Shown piece by piece: positions 39,492 to 47,657 of a stretch of 57,083 bases of DNA. Each line of letters starts with the position of its first letter. Position 1 is the first letter of the stretch. The position numbers and the translations under genes were made by a program. Source of the stretch: an uncultured Oscillospiraceae bacterium (lineage in GTDB: Bacteria > Bacillota > Clostridia > Oscillospirales > Acutalibacteraceae). The stretch spans positions 1 to 57,083 of the forward strand of contig CABSLQ010000010.1 in the NCBI GenBank assembly GCA_902478605.1, written 5' to 3'. The notes under the pieces are model-generated. The model did no database searches, was not told the DNA's origin, and saw only the letters and a program-made list of their open reading frames with translations.

Positions 39492-41753
39492 CTACAGCGA
39501 TAAGGCGAGAGCGTAGGCGGAACGCACCGCCTCGAACACCTTGCCCGCCTGGAAGCTGTCGCCGATATTGCGCACGAGGGGGGCGACGCGGCGCTGCTGC
39601 GCTTCGAGGAAGAGGGTGTCGTCCGCCCGGCCGCCCGCGGCGCTCACGATAAGGTCGGCATACAGAGAAATGGGCTGCTCCACCAGATCCAACTTGGGGG
39701 CGAGCGGGTTTTCGACGTTTTCCGGCAGGATAGGATGCCATGTATCATAGGGATCGGGCACGGTGGGGGACACATTGCGCACGGCGAGGATGCCCTCAGG
39801 CGTGAAGCCGGTCACCCGGGTGCAGTTGAGCAGTTCCACACCGCTTTTATGCAGCGTATGGATGAGGTGACCGCGGTTGGCGGTGCACACGTGGTTCATA
39901 ATATAGGGGGTCATTTCGAGCACCTTGACCTCCTTGCCCAGCTCCTGCCGCAGCCACAGCGCCATCTCGCACCCCACCGTGCCGCCGCCGACCACCACGA
40001 CGTACCGGGCGGCGGCCGCCTTCTCCGGATGGACCAGCAGGTCGGCCGCCTGCACGAGAGGCGCGGTTTCGGCCCCCGGCAGGGGCAGCTGGGTATCCAC
40101 GGTGCCGGTCGCCACCACCACCGCGTCGAACTGCTGGGCGGCGAGCCAGTCGGCCGTGACGGCGGTACCGGGCCGATAGGTCATGCCGTTCTCCCGGCAG
40201 GCCAGATCCACCTGCCGCTCGAGATAGCGGCGGTAATTGTCCACGTCGAACTTGATGCGCGGCACGCTGCCGGGAATCAGCCGGCCGCCGATGGCCTGGC
40301 TTTTTTCAATTAAGGTCACCTGATGGCCGCGCTTTGCCGCCGTGACGGCGGTGACCACACCGGCCGGGCCCGCGCCGACGACCGCCACCTTTTTCGGGAC
40401 AGCGGCGGGCGGCGGGGAAGCGGGATAGACATGTTCGAAGGCGGTACGGGGATTGACGGCGCACTGCGGGTGGCCGCCTTCGACGAATTCGTTCAGGCAG
40501 GCCTCCTGACAGCCGATGCAGGGGCGGATATCCTCCACCCGGCCGGCGAAGGCCTTGTTGGGCCATTCGGGGTCGGCGAGCAGCGGCCGGCCGAGCATCA
40601 CCATATCGCAGTCCCCGCGGCGCAGCGCCGCCTCCGCCAGATCGGGATAGCCGAGCTTGCCCACCCCGACGACGGGCACTTCCACCCCGGCATTGGACAC
40701 GATATGGTTGGCGGCGAAGAAATCCTTGACCGTTCTGGCCACCTCGAGGAAGCAGCCAGGCGGCATCGATCCCGGCGGGTGAGGCAGCCACCAGTTGTCG
40801 TAACAGCCGAGGTCCACGTCGAAGATGTCCACGCCGGCCGCCACGAGATTTTTCATATAATCGAGGGTCATGTCCACCGTGCGGCCGTTGGTGAATTTCT
40901 TCATTGACGTGTTGTGGATGTTCTCGCCGTAGGTCTCGTTCAGTGCCAGCGAGAGGTCGATGCGGTACATAATGGGATAGGCGTCCCCCACCCGGCGGCG
41001 GATCTCCCGCACCATGTCGAGGCCGAAGGCCTGCCAGTTCGCAAAATGGCCTAGCGACCGCCGGTTGAAGGCCGGGTTGGTCAGCTGCTCAAGCAGATAC
41101 CCCTCGTGGCCGTGAAGGTACACACCGTCCAGATTGGCCGCCTTGGCGTCGGCCGCGGCCTGCCCGGCGTTTTTGATGATGGCCTTGAGCTTGTGCCCCG
41201 AAAGGGGACGGCAAGGGACCTGCGACATGTAAAAATTGGGGTTCCACGACGCGGAAACGGGCATCTTAAAGGAATTGACCAGGCACTGCGGATTGCCCAC
41301 CCGGCCGAGGCCGGGAGTGAGCTGAATGAAGAATTTGGCCCCGTGGGCGTGCACGCCCGCTGCGATGTCGCGCCAGGCGGCAAACACGGTGCGCGACCGG
41401 TCGATGCGGGGGAAGTAGCTCAGCCGATCCAGCTCGATGATGGAGGGGTCGATGCCGAAGCTGACCGGTACAAGGCCGGAGGTGATGAGGCCCACGCCGC
41501 CCTTGGCCCGTTCCAGAAAATACTGGATCATCTTGTCGTTGGGCCGGCCGGTTTCCTCGCACATGCTGATGTTGCCCATCGGCGCCATGACCAGACGGTT
41601 TTTGACCGTCATGCGGTTGATGCGGATGGGGGAGAACATCGCGTCGTAAGGGTACAGCTCGCGCGTCATGCGGCCGGCTGCTGTGCGGCCCGGATCCTCG
41701 AACCAGCGGCCGTAATCGTCCACCAGGCGCTGCACCTGTGCATCGGTTTTCAA
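39492..41753 (-). CDS. NADH:flavin oxidoreductase / FadH-BaiCD-like Fe-S flavoenzyme, TTG start
   Basis: 753 residues: an old-yellow-enzyme TIM barrel binding FMN (about 38-400), four Cys for a 4Fe-4S cluster (C412, C415, C419, C431: CIGCQEACL...C), then FAD/NAD(P) Rossmann domains (GAGPAG at 460-465). This is the domain order of 2,4-dienoyl-CoA reductase, 2-enoate reductase and BaiCD, which reduce activated C=C bonds. The start is TTG at 41753 with GCGAGGAGA upstream; the ATG at 41789 lies inside the -10 box of the promoter and cannot be transcribed as a start. It heads the operon with aconitase X. The family usually has about 640-680 residues, so the N terminus is longer. Confidence 0.93.
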   Translation of the reverse strand: MKTDAQVQRLVDDYGRWFEDPGRTAAGRMTRELYPYDAMFSPIRINRMTVKNRLVMAPMGNISMCEETGRPNDKMIQYFLERAKGGVGLITSGLVPVSFGIDPSIIELDRLSYFPRIDRSRTVFAAWRDIAAGVHAHGAKFFIQLTPGLGRVGNPQCLVNSFKMPVSASWNPNFYMSQVPCRPLSGHKLKAIIKNAGQAAADAKAANLDGVYLHGHEGYLLEQLTNPAFNRRSLGHFANWQAFGLDMVREIRRRVGDAYPIMYRIDLSLALNETYGENIHNTSMKKFTNGRTVDMTLDYMKNLVAAGVDIFDVDLGCYDNWWLPHPPGSMPPGCFLEVARTVKDFFAANHIVSNAGVEVPVVGVGKLGYPDLAEAALRRGDCDMVMLGRPLLADPEWPNKAFAGRVEDIRPCIGCQEACLNEFVEGGHPQCAVNPRTAFEHVYPASPPPAAVPKKVAVVGAGPAGVVTAVTAAKRGHQVTLIEKSQAIGGRLIPGSVPRIKFDVDNYRRYLERQVDLACRENGMTYRPGTAVTADWLAAQQFDAVVVATGTVDTQLPLPGAETAPLVQAADLLVHPEKAAAARYVVVVGGGTVGCEMALWLRQELGKEVKVLEMTPYIMNHVCTANRGHLIHTLHKSGVELLNCTRVTGFTPEGILAVRNVSPTVPDPYDTWHPILPENVENPLAPKLDLVEQPISLYADLIVSAAGGRADDTLFLEAQQRRVAPLVRNIGDSFQAGKVFEAVRSAYALALSL

Positions 41754-41787
41754 AGCAATCTCCTCGCTTTCCGTTTGGTTTGCCTTC

Positions 41788-41816
41788 ATTATACAGCAAA
41801 TCAAAGAAAATGCCAA
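41788..41816 (-). promoter_or_regulatory. Promoter of the flavoenzyme-aconitase X operon
   Basis: TTGGCA, 17 bases, perfect TATAAT on the minus strand. Transcription should start near 41780, giving a leader of about 27 bases before the TTG codon. Confidence 0.78.
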
Positions 41817-41874
41817 ATATTTGCACACCAATATTGGCGCAGAAGATTTACCGAAAAAGCACGAAACAGACAAT

Positions 41875-41901
41875 AAAAAACGGCCCGTCCTGCGGGCCGT
41901 T
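41875..41901 (-). terminator. Terminator after the decayed gene
   Basis: AACGGCCCG/CGGGCCGTT with a five-base loop and a T run on the minus strand, ten bases after the final stop of the pseudogene. Confidence 0.8.
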
Positions 41902-41910
41902 CCAACGATC

Positions 41911-42120
41911 TTATTTCTGCATGGAAAACCGATAGGCCTCGTCGAGCCAGTGCATAAGCTCGTCGCTCTCTTCCGGAGACTGCAGCAGGCCGGCGATGCC
42001 TTAACCGAGTCTAAAGGCGGCGAGAAGACGAAAGGAGATCGGCGCTTTGGAGATCCGGATCGCCGTATCCGGATGCGCGCTGCCCAGTTTTTCCTTCAGC
42101 GCCTCATAAAGCGGCAGCAT
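41911..42120 (-). pseudogene. Decayed DUF5655-like small protein gene
   Basis: One minus-strand frame reads MLPLYEALKEKLGSAHPDTA... with the family's 'ISF', then reaches an in-frame TAA (codon 40), then continues in the same frame as LLQSPEESDELMHWLDEAYRF and a final stop. Intact relatives, as I remember them, have about 50-60 residues between these two parts (an 'N-R-H-x-F-A' stretch and a histidine-rich strand). So the middle is deleted and a stop is present. It lies between the tRNA terminator and the flavoenzyme promoter and still has its own terminator. Confidence 0.6.
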
Positions 42121-42137
42121 CGCCGGCGACTTTTCAT

Positions 42138-42175
42138 AAAAAAGTCGCCGCAAGCGATATACAGCTTGCGGCGAC
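42138..42175 (-). terminator. Terminator of the tRNA operon
   Basis: GTCGCCGCAAGC/GCTTGCGGCGAC, 12-base stem followed by TTTTTT on the minus strand, one base after the CCA end of tRNA-Val. Confidence 0.88.
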
Positions 42176-42176
42176 A

Positions 42177-42253
42177 TGGTGGGCGTGAAGGGACTCGAAC
42201 CCCTGACCTCTCGCGTGTGAAGCGAACGCTCTAACCAGCTGAGCTACACGCCC
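42177..42253 (-). tRNA. tRNA-Val (CAC)
   Basis: Acceptor GGGCGTG pairs with CACGCCC, followed by A and an encoded CCA. D arm GCTC...GAGC, anticodon stem TTCGC/GCGAG with loop TTCACAC, anticodon CAC for GUG, and T loop TTCGAGT are all present. Last gene of the three-tRNA transcript. Confidence 0.96.
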
Positions 42254-42257
42254 GTAT

Positions 42258-42332
42258 TGGTGACCCGAACGGGAATCGAACCCGTGTTACCGCCGTGAAA
42301 GGGCGGTGTCTTAACCGCTTGACCATCGGGCC
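42258..42332 (-). tRNA. tRNA-Glu (TTC)
   Basis: Acceptor GGCCCGA pairs with TCGGGTC (one G-U), then A and an encoded CCA. Anticodon stem CCGCC/GGCGG with loop CTTTCAC gives anticodon TTC; T loop TTCGATT. Separated from tRNA-Val by four bases. Confidence 0.96.
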
Positions 42333-42359
42333 GCATTTGCTCCTCCGGCTGGAGGAGCG

Positions 42360-42436
42360 TGGTAGCGGTAGTCGGATTTGAACCAACGACACTGCGGGTA
42401 TGAACCGCATGCTCTAGCCAACTGAGCTATACCGCC
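42360..42436 (-). tRNA. tRNA-Met (CAT), elongator type
   Basis: Acceptor GGCGGTA pairs with TACCGCT (last pair G-U), then A and an encoded CCA. Anticodon stem TGCGG/CCGCA with loop TTCATAC gives CAT. The first acceptor pair is normal and the anticodon stem lacks three G-C pairs in a row, so it is not the initiator. A lysidine-modified tRNA-Ile is possible but the body matches elongator Met better. Confidence 0.93.
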
Positions 42437-42499
42437 ATAGCCTGTCCCGGTGCGGCGATAGCCCCGCCTGCGGGGCCACCCCCACAGGGGACGCACTAT

Positions 42500-42529
42500 A
42501 TTATATAGTAAGCGCCCCGCGTTTGTCAA
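42500..42529 (-). promoter_or_regulatory. Promoter of the tRNA-Met-Glu-Val operon
   Basis: Perfect TTGACA, 18 bases, perfect TATAAT on the minus strand. The stop codon TGA of rnfB lies inside the TTGACA. The G/C-rich block CGCCCC... after it and before the tRNA resembles a discriminator for stringent control; this is inference. Confidence 0.85.
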
Positions 42530-43368
42530 CCATTATTTTTATTTTTTGCGCAGACATTATCCGCCCCGTTTTCGCGGCGCGCATCGAACACCGTGATGCA
42601 TCCGGTGGGGCAGACTTTGCCGCATTCGCCGCAGCCGATGCAGATTTCCGGATTGATGACGGCGAGGTTGTTATCCATGCGGATGGCATTCACCGGGCAG
42701 GTCTTGACGCACCGGGTGCAGGCGATACAGCCCACCTGGCAGATTTTGCGTACCACGGCGCCCTTGTCATGGTTGGAGCAGCGCACAAGTGCCTGCGTAT
42801 GCTTGGGCACAAGGGAGATAATCCCCTTCGGGCAGGCGCGCAGGCACAGGCCGCAGGCCCGGCAGGTTTCCGGGTCGATGCGTGCCAGACCGTTTTCCAC
42901 CACGATGGCGTTGTATTCGCACGCCACGGCGCAGTCGCCGTAGCCCAGGCAGCCATACTGGCAGGCGAGATCGCCGCCGTACAGCTGGGCCGCCGCCTTG
43001 CAGGAGGGAAGCCCGCGATATTCCAGCTTGCGCGCCGCAAATTCGTCGCAGCCGCCGCAGCGCACCATCGCCACCTTTTCTTCGAGGGAACCCTCCACGC
43101 CGAGCAAATCGGCCGTGGCGGCCGCCACCTCCGCGCCGCCGGGGGAGCACAGCCCCACCCGCGCCCCCTCGTGCACCAGCGCCTGGGCATATCCGTCGCA
43201 GCCGGAATAGCCGCACGCACCGCAGTTGGCGCCGGGCAGCACCGCGCGCACCGCTTCCACCTTTTCATCCCGGGGTACCGCCATCAAAACGGAGGCCACC
43301 GCCAGCACCAGGCCGGCGAGCAGCGCCAGGCCGGCGACGACACCCACCGCAAGTAAAACCGCACTCAT
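42526..43368 (-). CDS. rnfB: Rnf complex subunit B (Fe-S protein)
   Basis: RnfB is the entry point for electrons from ferredoxin. 280 residues: one membrane helix (about 4-31), a cluster domain with C49, C52, C57 and C74 (GANCGACGYSGCDGY), a further CGGCDEF...SCKAA segment (about 100-122), then several ferredoxin-type 4Fe-4S motifs in the last 150 residues: CRACGLCLRACP, CIACTRCVKTCP and CIGCGECGKVCP. The number of clusters fits clostridial RnfB. Start ATG at 43368 is chosen for the clean membrane-anchor start; an in-frame TTG four codons earlier is possible. Confidence 0.95.
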   Translation of the reverse strand: MSAVLLAVGVVAGLALLAGLVLAVASVLMAVPRDEKVEAVRAVLPGANCGACGYSGCDGYAQALVHEGARVGLCSPGGAEVAAATADLLGVEGSLEEKVAMVRCGGCDEFAARKLEYRGLPSCKAAAQLYGGDLACQYGCLGYGDCAVACEYNAIVVENGLARIDPETCRACGLCLRACPKGIISLVPKHTQALVRCSNHDKGAVVRKICQVGCIACTRCVKTCPVNAIRMDNNLAVINPEICIGCGECGKVCPTGCITVFDARRENGADNVCAKNKNNG

Positions 43369-43443
43369 GGCTGTATGCAATCCTTTCCGCAGGGTCGTAT
43401 ACCCACAAGGCCGCGCACCCTGCGAACGCGGCAGGCCGACAGA

Positions 43444-44031
43444 TTACAGACCGAACAGGCCCTGAAAGCCGAGGAAGGACAGGGACACGAGGGACGCGGC
43501 CACCAGCGTGATGGGCAGTCCTTTGAGTCCGTGGGGGATGTCCGCGCTTTCCAGCCGCTCGCGCACGCCCGCGAACATCACCATCGCCAGCAGGAAGCCC
43601 GCACCCGCGCCCAGCGCGTTGACAAGCGACTGCACGAAGGTATACCCTTTGTCGATGTTCAGGATGGTCACGCCGAGCACCGCGCAGTTGGTGGTGATCA
43701 GCGGCAGGTAGATGCCCAGCGAATTGTACAGGGGCTTGACATACCGCTTGAGCGCAATTTCCACCAGCTGGACCAGCGCCGCAATGATGAGAATAAACAC
43801 GATCGTCTGCAGATACCCGAGGCTGTGCGGCCCGAGCAGCAGGTTGTAAATCGGCCAGGTGGCCGCCGTGGCCATCAGCATGACGAAAATGACCGCGAGG
43901 GACATGCCCACCGCCGGCTGCAGCTTTTTGGACACGCCGAGGAAGGGGCAGATGCCGAGAAACTGGGACAGGACAAAGTTGTTGACCAGCAGGCCGCCGA
44001 TGAGGATGGCGAAAAGGCTGGTATTACTCAT
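43444..44031 (-). CDS. rnfA: Rnf complex subunit A (membrane)
   Basis: A 195-residue six-helix membrane subunit. Family blocks: 'NNFVLSQFLGICPFLGVSKK' (split at residues 17-36), 'IYLPLITTNCAVLGV' (about 107-121) and 'FLLAMVMFAGVRERLE'. RnfA and RnfE are inverted homologues that hold a shared Fe-S cluster between them; the Cys in LGICPF and TTNCAV are the known ligands' positions. It overlaps rnfE by eight bases. Confidence 0.96.
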   Translation of the reverse strand: MSNTSLFAILIGGLLVNNFVLSQFLGICPFLGVSKKLQPAVGMSLAVIFVMLMATAATWPIYNLLLGPHSLGYLQTIVFILIIAALVQLVEIALKRYVKPLYNSLGIYLPLITTNCAVLGVTILNIDKGYTFVQSLVNALGAGAGFLLAMVMFAGVRERLESADIPHGLKGLPITLVAASLVSLSFLGFQGLFGL

Positions 44032-44710
44032 GGTCCGCGCCTCCTTCCGTATGGCCTAAACGGGCGCAGTCGGCCGCGCGCGGGCATGCCTCACAGCCGC
44101 CGCCGGACAAAGGCTGCGACCCCATTTTGACCGACAGCTTGTTGGTCAGCCAGATGAGCATGCCGAACACGAAAAAGCCGCCCGCCGGAAGCACAAACAC
44201 GGTGATCGCAGGGAACAGGCCGCCGTCCGGCCAGCCGAAAAGGGTGCCGTTGCCCAGCAGCTCGCGGATAAGGCCCATGGCGACGAGCGCAGCGGTAAAG
44301 CCCACGCCCATGCCCAAGCCGTCCAGCGCCGAGAGGCCCACGCTGTTTTTGCTGGCATACGCTTCGGCACGGCCGAGGATGATGCAGTTGACCACAATCA
44401 GGGGCAGATAAATGCCGAGCGCCTGGTCAATCTCGGGCAGGAAGGCCTTGACCAGCATCTGCACGATGGTGGTGAAGCCCGCGATAATGACGATATAGGC
44501 AGGCAGGCGCACCTTGTCCGGTATCACCTTGCGCAGCAGCGAGATGACGACGTTGGAGCACACGAGCACAAAGGTCGCCGCCGCGCCCATGCCCAGGCCG
44601 TTCGTCGCCGCGGTCGTCACCGCCAGCGTCGGGCAGGTGCCGAGCACAAGGCGCAGCACGGGGTTTTCTTTAATCAGTCCTTTGGTAAAGGATGCGGCGT
44701 ATTGGTTCAT
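44024..44710 (-). CDS. rnfE: Rnf complex subunit E (membrane), with Cys-rich tail
   Basis: 228 residues, six membrane helices. Family blocks 'ENPVLRLVLGTCPTLAVTT' (about 15-33) and 'IYLPLIVVNCIILGRAEAYA' (about 103-122) carry the two Cys that pair with those of RnfA. The last 25 residues form a soluble tail with three Cys, GCEACPRAADCARLGH. Related short Cys tails occur in some clostridial RnfE proteins; their use is unclear. It overlaps rnfG by four bases. Confidence 0.95.
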   Translation of the reverse strand: MNQYAASFTKGLIKENPVLRLVLGTCPTLAVTTAATNGLGMGAAATFVLVCSNVVISLLRKVIPDKVRLPAYIVIIAGFTTIVQMLVKAFLPEIDQALGIYLPLIVVNCIILGRAEAYASKNSVGLSALDGLGMGVGFTAALVAMGLIRELLGNGTLFGWPDGGLFPAITVFVLPAGGFFVFGMLIWLTNKLSVKMGSQPLSGGGCEACPRAADCARLGHTEGGADHE

Positions 44711-45261
44711 GATATCCCCTCCTCCCCGGTGATGAGGGCGTACCAGCCCACCGCCTGGTTGACGCCGTCGGTGATCCCGCCGGAGGTCTTGGTGGCCTGG
44801 GACACGGCGTCCACATCCTGGCCGAGAGTAAAGGCCTTCGCCTGTTTTCCCTTGAACGCATCGAGGAAGCCGGCGCCCGTCACCTTGTCGACGTAGCCGG
44901 CGGTTTCGTTGTTTTCGGTGACCTTCACGCCGGTGATGCGGCCGTCCGTGCCGATACCCGTCATGACCACGAGGCCGGCGCTCTTACCGGTGGCGCTCGC
45001 CGTAAAGACATATCCGGCCGTCTGGCCGTCCCGTTTGGCCACGTGGTACACGACGTCGCCGTTTTCGGTCGTCAGGTGGGCCTCCTCAAAATCGTCCGCC
45101 TCGATGACCTCGCGCCGGGCGGCGTTTTCGGTCGCGGCGGCCCGCTGCGCGATGGCCTTTTCGGTGAGCAGATTGGTACCCGCGAGGGCGGCGGTCACCA
45201 CGCCGCCGATGATGGCCAGCGCGGCCGCCGACACGGCGATCTCCTTGTAATTAATCTTCAT
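44707..45261 (-). CDS. rnfG: Rnf complex subunit G (covalent FMN)
   Basis: 184 residues: one membrane helix (about 8-29) and an extracellular FMN-binding domain. The flavin is expected on the Thr of SGGIT (160-164; family S-G-A-T-like motif), attached by ApbE, whose gene is not in the window. 'VVMTGIGTDGRITGVKV' (about 98-114) is the FMN-domain core. Overlaps rnfD by 11 bases. Confidence 0.95.
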   Translation of the reverse strand: MKINYKEIAVSAAALAIIGGVVTAALAGTNLLTEKAIAQRAAATENAARREVIEADDFEEAHLTTENGDVVYHVAKRDGQTAGYVFTASATGKSAGLVVMTGIGTDGRITGVKVTENNETAGYVDKVTGAGFLDAFKGKQAKAFTLGQDVDAVSQATKTSGGITDGVNQAVGWYALITGEEGIS

Positions 45262-46204
45262 GGCGCACCCTCCTCCGCTTCACGCCGAAGGCGAGCGGCC
45301 GGGTGGCGCGCTCGATAAGCGGCACAAGAATGTTGGCGATGACGATGGCAAAGGACACGCCCTCGCTCAGCGAGCCGTACAGCCGGATAAGCACCGTCAG
45401 CAGGCCGCACAGAACCGCAAAGACGACCTTGCCCGCCCGGTTGATGGGGGAGGTGGTATAATCGGTCGCCATAAAAATGGCACCCAGCATCAGGCCGCCG
45501 CCCAGAATCTGGTTGACCGGATTCTCCCCGAGCAGCCAGGTGAGCACGAACACCGTACCGATGAAGCACAGCGGGATGAGGGGCGAGATGACGCGGCGGA
45601 TGACGAGATAGATCCCGCCCACGAGCAGCGCCGCCGCGCAGGTTTCTCCGAGGCAGCCCGGATGGACACCGAAAAGCATCTGAAAGGTATGATAGGAAAA
45701 CTCGCCGCCCTGCGCCATCATGGCCAGCGGGGTGGCCGTGGACACCGCATCAACGCCCTGCAGCTGCAGCGGCAGGGTCCAGTTGTTCATCTGCTCCGGG
45801 AAGCTCGCCATGAGCACAATGCGGCCCACGAGGGCGGGGTTGACGAAATTCTGCCCGATGCCGCCGAACATCTGCTTGACCACCACGATGGCGACCACGC
45901 CGCCGAGCGCCGCCTGCCAGAGCGGGATGCTCACCGGCAGATTGAAGGCCAGCAGCAGGCCGGTCACCACACAGGACAGGTCGCCCACCGTCTGGGTACG
46001 CCGCAGGGCCAGACGGCTGAGCGCCTCCGAGGCGATGCAGACCGCCACGCAGACGATCTCGACGAGCAGCGCGCGCCAGCCGAACAGCCACACCGAAGCG
46101 AACACGGCGGGCAGCAGGGCGATGATCACGTCGAGCATGATGAGCCGGGTGGAGCCTTCCGCGTGCAGATGCGGGGAAGGCGATACTGTCAGGGAATGTG
46201 CCAT
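45251..46204 (-). CDS. rnfD: Rnf complex subunit D (membrane, covalent FMN)
   Basis: 317 residues with about nine or ten membrane helices. The FMN-attachment region is DAVSTATPLAMM (152-163), with Thr158 the likely site. 'GGIGQNFVNPALVGR' (about 114-128) and 'MATDYTTSPINRAGK' near residue 260 are family markers. Together with A and E it forms the ion-translocating core (Na+ or H+ not decided by sequence). Confidence 0.96.
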   Translation of the reverse strand: MAHSLTVSPSPHLHAEGSTRLIMLDVIIALLPAVFASVWLFGWRALLVEIVCVAVCIASEALSRLALRRTQTVGDLSCVVTGLLLAFNLPVSIPLWQAALGGVVAIVVVKQMFGGIGQNFVNPALVGRIVLMASFPEQMNNWTLPLQLQGVDAVSTATPLAMMAQGGEFSYHTFQMLFGVHPGCLGETCAAALLVGGIYLVIRRVISPLIPLCFIGTVFVLTWLLGENPVNQILGGGLMLGAIFMATDYTTSPINRAGKVVFAVLCGLLTVLIRLYGSLSEGVSFAIVIANILVPLIERATRPLAFGVKRRRVRHED

Positions 46205-46285
46205 CGAACGATCCCTTGCCTTTCCGGCGGGCCGCCCGTCAGGGGGCCGCCTGTTGATTTGCTATACTAAGTGGTAATCACGATA

Positions 46286-47647
46286 TTATTGTGCCTGCTT
46301 GGCGCGGCGCACGGCGTCCTTGGCCAGACGCATGGTCTGGGTGACATGCCGGTGGGCCGGGCAGGAATAGGAGCAGCAGCCGCATTCGATGCAGCAGTTG
46401 ACGTTCAGCTTTTCCATGGCGACGGGGTCGCCGTTCACATATGCCGCCGCAATGGCGGGCGGGACCAGCTTCATCGGACAAGCCGCCACGCAGCGGCCGC
46501 AGCGGATGCAGGCGGACGCCTTGTCCGCGAGCACGTCCTCCTCGGCAAAGGCGAGCACGGCGTTATTCTGCTTAAGCACCGGCAGCGCGTCGTCCATCAG
46601 GGCGAGGCCCATCATGGGGCCGCCCATGAGCAGCTTGCGCACCGGCTTTTTCAGCCCGCAGAAGGCGAGAAGGTCGTGCACCGGCGTGCCGATGACCGCC
46701 CGCACGTTCTGCGGCTTTTCTATGGCGGAGCCGTCCACCGTCAGCCGCCGATCGACGAGCGGCATGCCGGTTTTCAAATACCGGGACAGGCAGGCGACGG
46801 TGGTCACGTTCATCACCACGCAGCCCACGTCGGCGGGCAGCCCGCCCGCCGGCACCCGCCGCCCGGTACACGCGGCGATGAGCACCTTTTCCGCCCCCTG
46901 CGGATACCGCGCGGGCAGCGCCTGCACCAGCACCTGCCGCGCCGGGGTGGTCACGCTCGCCGCGATGCGCGACAGCTCGGCAATGGCGGCCGGCTTGTTG
47001 CGCTCAATGGCGATGATCACCCGTTTGGTGTCGAGAAATTCCATGATGGTCTGTACGCCCGACACGATATCCCACGAATTTTCCATGCACTCGCGGTAAT
47101 CGGTGGTGATATACGGCTCGCATTCCGCGGCGTTGAGGATGAGGGTATCCACCTCATCGAGGTTCTTCGGGTTGAGCTTGACATGGGTGGGAAAGCCGGC
47201 CCCGCCCAGGCCGACGAGTCCCGCGGCGCGCACCGCCCGCAGAAAATCGGCGCGGTCGTTCACCACGGGCGGCTGCACGCTTTCATGCACCCGCTGCTCC
47301 CCGTCCGCGTCGATGACCACGGCGGCGGTGCTGCGTCCCCCGGGCAGCAGCAGGGTGGTAATGGCCGAAACGGTGCCCGATACGCTCGCGTGGATCGGCG
47401 CGCTGAGGGGCGCATCCGTATCGCCGATCACCTGACCCACGGCGACGGCGTCGCCCACCTGCACGGTGGGCTCGCACGGCGCGCCGAGGTGCTGCGTCAT
47501 GGCCAGGATGACCTTTTCGGGGACAGGCATGGCCGCCGTCTCGCATGCCGCGGTGTTTTTGCGGTGCGGGACGCGTACCCCGCCGGGGGTGCGGCGGCGA
47601 AACCAGTCGGTTACACTTTCCATCAGAGAGGGCATCTTCCTCTTCAC
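46286..47647 (-). CDS. rnfC: Rnf complex subunit C (NAD+-binding)
   Basis: RnfC reduces NAD+ using electrons passed through the complex. 453 residues: N-terminal barrel region, Gly-rich NADH/FMN fold with 'GLVGLGGAGFPTHVKL' (about 140-155) and two 4Fe-4S motifs, CIRCGRCVAACP (about 365-376) and CIECGCCSYSCP (about 404-415). The 47647 start is a GTG with AGAAAGG almost touching it; ATG codons at residues 5 and 9 are alternatives, so the first few residues are uncertain. First rnf gene proper of the operon. Confidence 0.93.
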   Translation of the reverse strand: MKRKMPSLMESVTDWFRRRTPGGVRVPHRKNTAACETAAMPVPEKVILAMTQHLGAPCEPTVQVGDAVAVGQVIGDTDAPLSAPIHASVSGTVSAITTLLLPGGRSTAAVVIDADGEQRVHESVQPPVVNDRADFLRAVRAAGLVGLGGAGFPTHVKLNPKNLDEVDTLILNAAECEPYITTDYRECMENSWDIVSGVQTIMEFLDTKRVIIAIERNKPAAIAELSRIAASVTTPARQVLVQALPARYPQGAEKVLIAACTGRRVPAGGLPADVGCVVMNVTTVACLSRYLKTGMPLVDRRLTVDGSAIEKPQNVRAVIGTPVHDLLAFCGLKKPVRKLLMGGPMMGLALMDDALPVLKQNNAVLAFAEEDVLADKASACIRCGRCVAACPMKLVPPAIAAAYVNGDPVAMEKLNVNCCIECGCCSYSCPAHRHVTQTMRLAKDAVRRAKQAQ

Positions 47648-47657
47648 GCCTTTCTTG

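Noticed and set aside
42360..42436. Initiator tRNA-Met
   Set aside because: It lacks the mismatched first acceptor pair and the three consecutive G-C pairs in the anticodon stem, so it was called elongator.
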